Shown one piece after another: positions 34,989-40,611 of a DNA stretch of 40,611 bases (positions within the stretch are counted from its first letter, which is position 1; every line of letters begins with the position of its first letter). Origin of the DNA: Pseudomonadota bacterium (lineage in GTDB: Bacteria; Pseudomonadota; Gammaproteobacteria; Thiotrichales; Thiotrichaceae); NCBI GenBank assembly GCA_002747455.1, contig PDPG01000023.1, positions 1 through 40,611 of the forward strand, written 5' to 3'. The position numbers and the translations under genes are program-made. Below the pieces are notes generated by a model. That model saw only the letters and a list, made by a program, of their open reading frames with translations, had not been told where the DNA came from and ran no database searches.

Positions 34989-36422
34989 ATGGAATGGGAA
35001 ACAGTCATTGGATTAGAAATCCATGCTCAGCTTTCGACCGTGAGTAAAATATTCTCCGGTTCTTCAACGGCTTATGGTGCCGAGCCAAATACTCAGGCGA
35101 ACGTGGTTGATTTGGCCATGCCGGGTGTGCTGCCGGTGCTGAATAAAGAAGCTGTACGCAAGGCCATGATGTTTGGCTTGGCGATTGAGGCAGAAATTCC
35201 AGATGTTTCTGTGTTTGCTCGTAAAAACTATTTCTATCCTGACTTGCCACAGGGGTATCAAATCAGCCAATTTGATAAGCCGATTGTGGGATTAGGGCAC
35301 TTGGATATTGAACTGGAAAATGGTGAGACCAAGCGTATTGGTGTAACGCGGGCGCATTTGGAGCAAGATGCTGGTAAGTCGCTGCACGAAGATTTTGCAG
35401 GGCAGACGGGAATTGACTTAAACCGTTCTGGCACACCACTGTTGGAAATTGTTTCCGAGCCAGATATGAGTAGTGCCAAAGAAGCCGTTGCTTATATGAA
35501 GAAGATTCATTCCCTGGTGCAGTATTTGGGAATTTGTGATGGCAATATGCAGGAGGGTTCTTTCCGTTGTGATGCCAATGTATCGGTGCGTCCGAAAGGT
35601 CAGAAAACCTTTGGTACGCGCACAGAGCTGAAAAATATCAACTCTTTCAAGTTCGTTGAGCGTGCGATCAATATTGAAGTGGAGCGCCAGATTGATTTGA
35701 TTGAATCCGGTGGCGAGGTGGTTCAGGAAACACGCTTGTTTGATCCTGATAAAGATGAAACCCGTTCAATGCGCTCTAAGGAAGAGGCGAATGATTATCG
35801 CTACTTCCCTGATCCTGATTTGTTGCCAGTACGGATTACGCAGGAAATGCGCGATGATGTTCAGGCGTTAATGCCGGAGTTGCCTGCGCAGAAAAAACAG
35901 CGTTTTATTGATGAGCTGCAATTAACTGAGTTCGATGCAGCTGTGTTGACAACGAATCGTGAGCTGGCGGATTATTTTGAGAGCGTTGCAGCCGCCACGG
36001 GTGAGCCGAAGCTATCTGCGAACTGGGTTAATGGTGAGTTGGCGAGTCATCTGAATAAGGCTGAGATAAGTGTCAATGAGTCTGCGGTTTCTGCTGGACA
36101 ACTGGCGAGTTTGATCAAGCGCATCATGGATAACACGATCTCTGGAAAAATTGCCAAGGATGTCTTTGAGGCAATGTGGAAGGGTGAAGGTGATGTTGAC
36201 GAGATTATCGAAGCCAAAGGTCTGAAGCAGATTACCGATAGTGGTGCCATTGAGCGTATTATTGACGAGGTAATTGCGGCAAATCCGGGGCAGTATGAGC
36301 AGTACCGCTCTGGTAAGGACAAGCTGTTTGGTTTCTTTGTTGGGCAAGTGATGAAAGCTTCCAAGGGGAAGGCGAATCCGGCAGAGGTCAATCGCTTATT
36401 AAAGGCTAAGCTGGACGCTTGA
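34989..36422 (+). CDS. gatB: Asp-tRNA(Asn)/Glu-tRNA(Gln) amidotransferase subunit B
   Basis: GatB phosphorylates the misacylated tRNA and performs the amide transfer with ammonia from GatA. The 477-residue product begins [15 protein letters not shown] and shows [41 protein letters not shown] and [12 protein letters not shown], all family hallmarks, then the helical tail and YqeY-like domain ending [16 protein letters not shown] at 34989 is preceded by a perfect GGAGG eight bases away, so an earlier in-frame start at 34974 is rejected. Confidence 0.97.
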   Translation: MEWETVIGLEIHAQLSTVSKIFSGSSTAYGAEPNTQANVVDLAMPGVLPVLNKEAVRKAMMFGLAIEAEIPDVSVFARKNYFYPDLPQGYQISQFDKPIVGLGHLDIELENGETKRIGVTRAHLEQDAGKSLHEDFAGQTGIDLNRSGTPLLEIVSEPDMSSAKEAVAYMKKIHSLVQYLGICDGNMQEGSFRCDANVSVRPKGQKTFGTRTELKNINSFKFVERAINIEVERQIDLIESGGEVVQETRLFDPDKDETRSMRSKEEANDYRYFPDPDLLPVRITQEMRDDVQALMPELPAQKKQRFIDELQLTEFDAAVLTTNRELADYFESVAAATGEPKLSANWVNGELASHLNKAEISVNESAVSAGQLASLIKRIMDNTISGKIAKDVFEAMWKGEGDVDEIIEAKGLKQITDSGAIERIIDEVIAANPGQYEQYRSGKDKLFGFFVGQVMKASKGKANPAEVNRLLKAKLDA

Positions 36423-36446
36423 TGTGTCCACTGATTGAGTACGTCT

Positions 36447-37316
36447 ATGGATAAACTACATCGTTTTTTGATTGATGAGGCGAATGTTCGTGGTGAATGG
36501 GTACAGTTGGATGGTGCGTGGCAGGCATTGACGGATTGTGCAGATTATCCAGCGCCTGTTCGTCAGATGTTGGGTGAGGCTTTTGCAGCCGTCGCCCTGT
36601 TGGCTGCAACAATTAAGTACAATGGCACATTGATCATCCAGGTAAATGGTGGCAACCCGCTGAGTATGTTGGTTGTGCAGGCATCATCTGAAGGAAAAAT
36701 GCGGGGCATGGCGCGTTGGTCTGGCGATGTGGGTGTAGAGCCAACCATACCCGCCTTATTTGGCAAAGAGGCAACCCTAGTCATTACCGTTGAGCCCAGA
36801 GAAAGCAAAGGCGAGCGCTATCAGAGTGTTGTGGCGTTACAAGGGCAAACACTGGCCGAGTGCTTAACAGCTTACTTTGAGCAGTCAGAGCAGCTAAGCA
36901 CTTTCTTAAAGCTGGCGGTAGGTGAGTCATCCGTTGCGGGCTTGATGGTGCAGCGGCTTCCCGGAACGGCCGAAGATGAAGATGGCTGGGATCGTGCTCG
37001 GATGCTGGCGGAAACAGCTCAGTCTGAAGAGCTACTGACACTGGACGTAGAAACCCTATTGCGTCGCTTATTTCACGAAGAAAACGTACGACTCTACGAA
37101 GCCGAGCCATTGAGCTTTGAATGCGGTTGTTCGCAAGAAAAAGTGGACAATATGCTGATCGGGCTGGGGCGTGAAGAAGTTGAAGCCACATTGCAGAAGC
37201 AGGGGAAAATTGAAATTACCTGCGATTTTTGTAATGCCGATTATGGTGTGGACAAAATTGATCTGGAACGTATCTTCTCCGAGCGAGTGCTGTCGGGTAA
37301 CGACAGCGTTCACTAA
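36447..37316 (+). CDS. hslO: Redox-regulated chaperone Hsp33
   Basis: Hsp33 is activated by oxidants and unfolding and prevents protein aggregation. The 289-residue product has the substrate-binding N-terminal domain (VNGGNPLSMLVVQASSEGKMRGMARW) and the C-terminal zinc/redox centre with CGC in FECGCSQEKV and CDFC in ITCDFCNADY, the CxC and CxxC pairs. The ATG at 36447 is preferred to a TTG four codons earlier. It is transcribed with or just after gatB. Confidence 0.95.
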   Translation: MDKLHRFLIDEANVRGEWVQLDGAWQALTDCADYPAPVRQMLGEAFAAVALLAATIKYNGTLIIQVNGGNPLSMLVVQASSEGKMRGMARWSGDVGVEPTIPALFGKEATLVITVEPRESKGERYQSVVALQGQTLAECLTAYFEQSEQLSTFLKLAVGESSVAGLMVQRLPGTAEDEDGWDRARMLAETAQSEELLTLDVETLLRRLFHEENVRLYEAEPLSFECGCSQEKVDNMLIGLGREEVEATLQKQGKIEITCDFCNADYGVDKIDLERIFSERVLSGNDSVH

Positions 37317-37337
37317 TCCGGGCGATCTTTTTAACGA

Positions 37338-37370
37338 ACCGGCAAGCCCATTACTGTGTGGCTTGCCGGT
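37338..37370. terminator. Bidirectional hairpin between hslO and bcp
   Basis: ACCGGCAAGCC (37338-37348) pairs perfectly with GGCTTGCCGGT (37360-37370) around 11 bases. On the plus strand it is followed by ACTTTG; on the minus strand by TCGTTAAAAAGA. Convergent genes flank it, so it probably ends both transcripts, although neither T-run is long. Confidence 0.65.
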
Positions 37371-37408
37371 ACTTTGTCCGATACCTGCTGGCATTATTTG
37401 GACTTATT

Positions 37409-37879
37409 TTAGAGGGCTTTGACGGCTTCCAGTACCGCATCAGCGTGGCCCTTTACTTTTACTTTATCCCAATGCTCACGCAATACCCCTTGTTTATCAA
37501 TCAGAAAGGTACTGCGAACAATGCCCATATACTCTTTCCCGTATAGCTTCTTTAGCTGAATAACATTAAACAGTTGGCATATTTCCTCATCAACATCGGA
37601 AATCAGCTCAAAATTAAACGCCTGTTTCGCTTTGAAGTTTTCATGCCGCCGCATGGTGTCTTTGGACACACCGACAACAATAGTATCCAGTGCATCTAAA
37701 GCATCCTTCATATCCCGAAAATTTTGCCCTTCGGTGGTACAGCCGGGTGTACTGTCCTTGGGATAGAAGTAAATAATGACGTTGGATTTGCCACGATGGT
37801 CAGAAAGTGTGAAAGTGGTGTCACCGGTGGCAGGGCCGGAAAAGTCCGGTACAACTTGTCCTATTTCTAAAGCAGGCAT
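37409..37879 (-). CDS. bcp: Thioredoxin-dependent thiol peroxidase Bcp (PrxQ family)
   Basis: This is a 156-residue cytoplasmic peroxiredoxin that reduces hydroperoxides. The peroxidatic Cys is C47 in FYPKDSTPGCTTEG. The resolving Cys five residues later, present in E. coli Bcp, is Gln52 here; the other cysteine visible is in EEICQLF. The enzyme may therefore use a different resolving thiol. The C-terminal part has VRSTFLIDKQGVLREHW. It is divergent from dapA, as bcp often is in related genomes. Confidence 0.93.
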   Translation of the reverse strand: MPALEIGQVVPDFSGPATGDTTFTLSDHRGKSNVIIYFYPKDSTPGCTTEGQNFRDMKDALDALDTIVVGVSKDTMRRHENFKAKQAFNFELISDVDEEICQLFNVIQLKKLYGKEYMGIVRSTFLIDKQGVLREHWDKVKVKGHADAVLEAVKAL

Positions 37880-38055
37880 GGCAGTTTCCTCGTGATAGTT
37901 TGATTGCCGTTAAGTTAGCGGATTGTGCCCCTTAATACCACATACCTTTATTTATCTTGTGTTTCTATAAGGTCACTATTAGACTTTCTCTCATTTATGG
38001 CAGGCCTTAGCGCATCGTTTGGTAACTGCTAAAGTCAAATACGTTGGAGAGTTTA

Positions 38056-38940
38056 ATGTTTCAAGGAAGTATGGTCGCGCTGATTACGCCGATGACAGCT
38101 TCGGGTCAGGTGGATGAGGCGGCGCTGGAGGCGTTGGTTGGTTTTCACCTTGATAACCAGACGGATGTAATTGTTGCAGTGGGTACCACTGGAGAGTCCA
38201 CGACGTTGTCACACCGCGAGCACCAGCACGTTGTGAAGCGTGTGGTTGAAATTGTTGATAAAAAAATCCCTGTTATCGCCGGTACGGGGTCGAATAGCAC
38301 GGCTGAAGCATTGGAGCTAACCAAGGCAGCTCACGAAGTCGGTGCCGATGGAGCCTTGCTGGTTGTGCCTTATTACAACAAGCCAAATCAGGAAGGCTTG
38401 TATCAGCACTTTAAGAAATTGGCGGAGAGTGTGGCAATTCCTCAGGTGCTTTATAACGTGCCGGGTCGTACAGTGAGTGATCTTTTGCCAGATACTGTTG
38501 ATCGCTTGGCAGGGATTAGCAACATTGTTGGTATCAAAGAGGCCACAGGGGATCTGACACGAGCGTGTGAATTGGTTGAGCGTTGTTCTGATCGTATAGA
38601 TATTTATAGCGGTGATGACCCAACTGCTGTCGAGCTGATTTTGCTGGGGGGGAAGGGGAATATTTCCGTAACAGCAAATGTGGTGCCTCAGTTAATGCAT
38701 GATATTTGTGCTGCTGCTCTGGCAGGGGATCGCGACAAGGCTTTGGAGCTGGATAAGCGAGCAATACCACTGCACCGAGCCTTATTTAAAGATTCCAACC
38801 CCATTCCGGTTAAGTGGGCTATGGCCAAAATGGGTTATGGTGACGTGAAAGGGATTCGTTTGCCATTAGTACCACTTGAAGAGTCCCTACAGGCAGATTT
38901 GGCGGCGGCTATGCTTCAGCTGGGCATCACGATTGATTGA
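38056..38940 (+). CDS. dapA: 4-hydroxy-tetrahydrodipicolinate synthase
   Basis: DapA condenses pyruvate and aspartate semialdehyde in lysine and diaminopimelate synthesis. The 294-residue product has GTTGES (43-48), VVPYYNKPNQEG, YNVPGRT with Tyr133, and GIKEATGD with Schiff-base Lys161. The ATG at 38056 follows TTGGAGAG; a longer reading from 38044 starts within the ribosome site and is rejected. It is followed 18 bases later by bamC. Confidence 0.97.
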   Translation: MFQGSMVALITPMTASGQVDEAALEALVGFHLDNQTDVIVAVGTTGESTTLSHREHQHVVKRVVEIVDKKIPVIAGTGSNSTAEALELTKAAHEVGADGALLVVPYYNKPNQEGLYQHFKKLAESVAIPQVLYNVPGRTVSDLLPDTVDRLAGISNIVGIKEATGDLTRACELVERCSDRIDIYSGDDPTAVELILLGGKGNISVTANVVPQLMHDICAAALAGDRDKALELDKRAIPLHRALFKDSNPIPVKWAMAKMGYGDVKGIRLPLVPLEESLQADLAAAMLQLGITID

Positions 38941-38958
38941 ATTAATTAGGTTACACGC

Positions 38959-39582
38959 ATGAAATATCTATCACTTTGCCTGACGGCCGGTTTGCTGACC
39001 GGTTGCTCCTCTGTCACCAAATTTGCGGATGTCACAAATCTGGTTGATTACAGTAACTACAAGCCTGTGAAGGTGCTCGAAATGCCTGAGGGGCTTGAGG
39101 CGCCGGAGTACAACAAGACATACCTAGTAGATGTTTCAGAGAAAATTACACAAAAGGACTCTGTGGTGAGTAGTGCTGTGCCACTGGTTGATAGCAGTTT
39201 GGCATCACCTTCTTTGAGTCAGGTGCGCATTGTGACGCGTGCCGGAGAGTTAGCACTACAGGTTGACGGTGATAAGCGGGTTTGGAAGCACTCTGTTGAT
39301 GCATTAAAGGCAATGGGGATGACGGTCAACAAGCGCGACCAGAAGCTTGGAACCATTGATGTACGTGATCGCTCGTTGGTATCTGACTCAAGAAGTCCGA
39401 TTGGAGCATTCCTGAATCGAACAATGGGTAAAGTCAATCAAGGTAAGCGATATAAAGTCGTAGTGACAACCGAAGGAAAATCTGGGTTTATCGTAATTCG
39501 CAGTGATGCAGGAAAGACCCTGAGTGCTGCTGATGCCAAGCCATTGTTGGCGCGTTTGCGTAAAGAGTACACTGCTCCCTGA
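38959..39582 (+). CDS. bamC: Outer-membrane assembly lipoprotein BamC-like, short
   Basis: BamC is an accessory lipoprotein of the BAM complex that inserts outer-membrane beta-barrels. The 207-residue product has a lipobox GLLTGC (Cys16) and an unstructured N-terminal segment with DYSNYKPVKVLEMPEGLEAPEYN, the part that binds BamD in E. coli. One helix-grip-like domain follows. E. coli BamC is about 344 residues with two such domains; here only one fits. Position between dapA and the MBL hydrolase supports the call. Its TGA overlaps the next start. Confidence 0.82.
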   Translation: MKYLSLCLTAGLLTGCSSVTKFADVTNLVDYSNYKPVKVLEMPEGLEAPEYNKTYLVDVSEKITQKDSVVSSAVPLVDSSLASPSLSQVRIVTRAGELALQVDGDKRVWKHSVDALKAMGMTVNKRDQKLGTIDVRDRSLVSDSRSPIGAFLNRTMGKVNQGKRYKVVVTTEGKSGFIVIRSDAGKTLSAADAKPLLARLRKEYTAP

Positions 39583-40346
39583 TGATTCGCTTTGCGTCAT
39601 TAGGTAGTGGTAGTAAGGGTAATGCGACATTAATTGAGGTTGGCTCCACAAGGCTGCTGCTGGACTGTGGTTTTTCAGTTAAGGAAACCGAAAAGCGTCT
39701 GCTTGGGTTGAGTTGCGAGCCATCTAGCTTGTCGGGAATTTTGGTGACACATGAGCATGGCGATCACCTCAATGGAGTGGGGCGGCTGTCGCGCAAGTAT
39801 AGGTTGCCGGTGTGGCTAACCGTTGGCACTTACCAGGCAGGTAGAGATACAGATTTTGCCCATACATTTTTCATTGATCCGCATGAATCATTGGCGATTG
39901 ATGACATTCACCTGCAGGCTTTCCCCGTTCCGCACGATGCGAGAGAACCTTGTCAGTTTGTCTTTAGTGATGGCAGCTTTCGCCTAGCTGTACTGAGTGA
40001 TCTTGGGCAATCCACTCCTCATGTGATGAAAAACCTTGAGTCATTAGATGCTCTGATGTTGGAGTGTAATTACGACTACGATATGCTGATGACGGGGGCT
40101 TACCCCTATGCATTGAAGCAGCGTGTTGCGGGGAGTCTTGGACATTTGGATAACCTGCAAGCGGAAGCTATCTTGAAGAAAATTGACCTGTCTAAACTTC
40201 AGCACTTGATCGGCAGCCATATTAGTGAGAAGAATAACCGAAGGGAATACGCCCAGTCAGCCCTGTGTCGAGGGGCAGATTGTGAGTCGGATTGGGTTTC
40301 TATTGCCTGTCAAGATGCAGGTTTCTCTTGGCGTGAGGTTGTTTAA
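39582..40346 (+). CDS. MBL-fold metallohydrolase (YycJ/WalJ-like)
   Basis: The 254-residue protein has the beta-lactamase-fold metal site THEHGDH (H57, H59, D61, H62), an early LGSGSKGNATLIE and LLLDCGFS, VPHDA further on, and LMLECNYD. This is the wording of the YycJ/WalJ group, which are putative nucleases or hydrolases. The gene conventionally follows bamC. In Pseudomonas purC comes next; here an apparent rrn promoter region follows instead. No operon partner is seen downstream. Confidence 0.88.
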   Translation: MIRFASLGSGSKGNATLIEVGSTRLLLDCGFSVKETEKRLLGLSCEPSSLSGILVTHEHGDHLNGVGRLSRKYRLPVWLTVGTYQAGRDTDFAHTFFIDPHESLAIDDIHLQAFPVPHDAREPCQFVFSDGSFRLAVLSDLGQSTPHVMKNLESLDALMLECNYDYDMLMTGAYPYALKQRVAGSLGHLDNLQAEAILKKIDLSKLQHLIGSHISEKNNRREYAQSALCRGADCESDWVSIACQDAGFSWREVV

Positions 40347-40390
40347 GCGCACCAAGTCAGCCCGAAGCTTAAAAAACTTTTGAATAATCC

Positions 40391-40418
40391 TTGCCAACAC
40401 GATTTTAAGCTCTATAAT
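40391..40418 (+). promoter_or_regulatory. Stable-RNA-type promoter P1 (probable rrn)
   Basis: TTGCCA (40391-40396) and TATAAT (40413-40418) are 16 bases apart and followed by GCGC, the discriminator pattern of E. coli rrn P1. An AT-rich stretch lies just upstream (40368-40385), as for UP elements. Confidence 0.68.
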
Positions 40419-40433
40419 GCGCAGCTCGTTCGG

Positions 40434-40456
40434 GAGACAGATAGCTTATCTGTCTC
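40434..40456. repeat. Ten-bp inverted repeat between two promoters
   Basis: GAGACAGATA (40434-40443) and TATCTGTCTC (40447-40456) are exact complements around GCT, followed by TTTG. In RNA from P1 this would be a strong early hairpin; as DNA it resembles an operator. There is no long T-run. Confidence 0.7.
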
Positions 40457-40521
40457 TTTGATCGTTGGTGAAGTGTAATTTTTAAGGCTACTTGACCTTA
40501 AAAATAACCTCCAAAAACAGA

Positions 40522-40549
40522 TTGACAGGCGTATGTATTGCTATAGAAT
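40522..40549 (+). promoter_or_regulatory. Stable-RNA-type promoter P2 (probable rrn)
   Basis: TTGACA (40522-40527) and TAGAAT (40544-40549) are 16 bases apart, again followed by GCGC. The leader after it contains a CTACG/CGTAG stem (40561-40578) and a boxA-like TTTTTTGACAA (40582-40592), and ends with ACTTGT, consistent with an rrn leader running out of the window. Confidence 0.72.
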
Positions 40550-40611
40550 GCGCCTACTTTCTACGGCAGAGGTCGTAGGAGTTTTTTGACAAGAGAGACC
40601 AAATAACTTGT

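Overview
The window looks like chromosomal DNA of a gammaproteobacterium of moderate G+C. The main evidence is gene order. Divergent hemA-prfA-prmC and TPR lipoprotein-lolB, followed by tRNA-Gln, prs, rplY, pth and ychF, is the arrangement I know from Pseudomonas and relatives. The same holds for petABC-sspA-sspB, for dapA-bamC-MBL hydrolase, and for a pilV/W/X/E minor pilin cluster. The genus cannot be fixed from the sequence alone. No prophage, insertion sequence, CRISPR array or recognised defence island was seen.

Layout. 1-1.1 kb: a striking hexanucleotide repeat tract runs into an unrecognised multi-pass membrane protein. 1.1-3.3 kb: tRNA-Asn, an unrecognised dusA-linked gene and dusA (minus strand). 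3.3-7.2 kb: a FUN14-family protein, panB, and an overlapping three-gene membrane operon of unknown function (DUF2157, DUF4401, GDYXXLXY). 7.2-10.2 kb: a ThiK-like kinase divergent from thiPQ, with no thiB. 10.5-13.3 kb: petABC, with an unusually long cytochrome b and a clear terminator. 13.3-16.3 kb: sspA, sspB, folA and a dihydroorotase-like protein that has lost key metal ligands. 16.3-19.1 kb: a decayed VapC-type PIN gene and the minor pilin cluster. 19.1-22.3 kb: prmC, prfA, hemA (minus strand). 22.6-28.8 kb: TPR lipoprotein, lolB, tRNA-Gln, prs, rplY, pth, ychF, tRNA-Met. 29.0-30.9 kb: an AT-rich YejM-like sulfatase-fold membrane protein. 31.1-36.4 kb: argS opposite gatCAB. 36.4-40.3 kb: hslO, bcp, dapA, bamC and an MBL hydrolase. 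40.4 kb to the end: two tandem promoters with GCGC discriminators that look like the start of an rRNA operon.

How the genes work together. Much of the window serves translation: three tRNAs, dusA, prfA, prmC, hemA (glutamyl-tRNA reductase), rplY, pth, ychF, argS, gatCAB and the probable rrn leader. The respiratory bc1 complex, outer-membrane lipoprotein functions (lolB, bamC), cofactor supply (panB, folA, thiPQ) and type IV pilus minor pilins make up most of the rest.

No wholly new system is demonstrable from sequence alone. The best leads are: the missing ispE between lolB and prs, where a nested inverted repeat surrounds the tRNA-Gln promoter; the metal-site-degenerate dihydroorotase in the ssp/folA cluster; the roughly 60-residue insertion in cytochrome b; the hexamer tract that is open in several frames and ends in a TAGTG stop/start overlap; and the DUF2157/DUF4401/GDYXXLXY operon.
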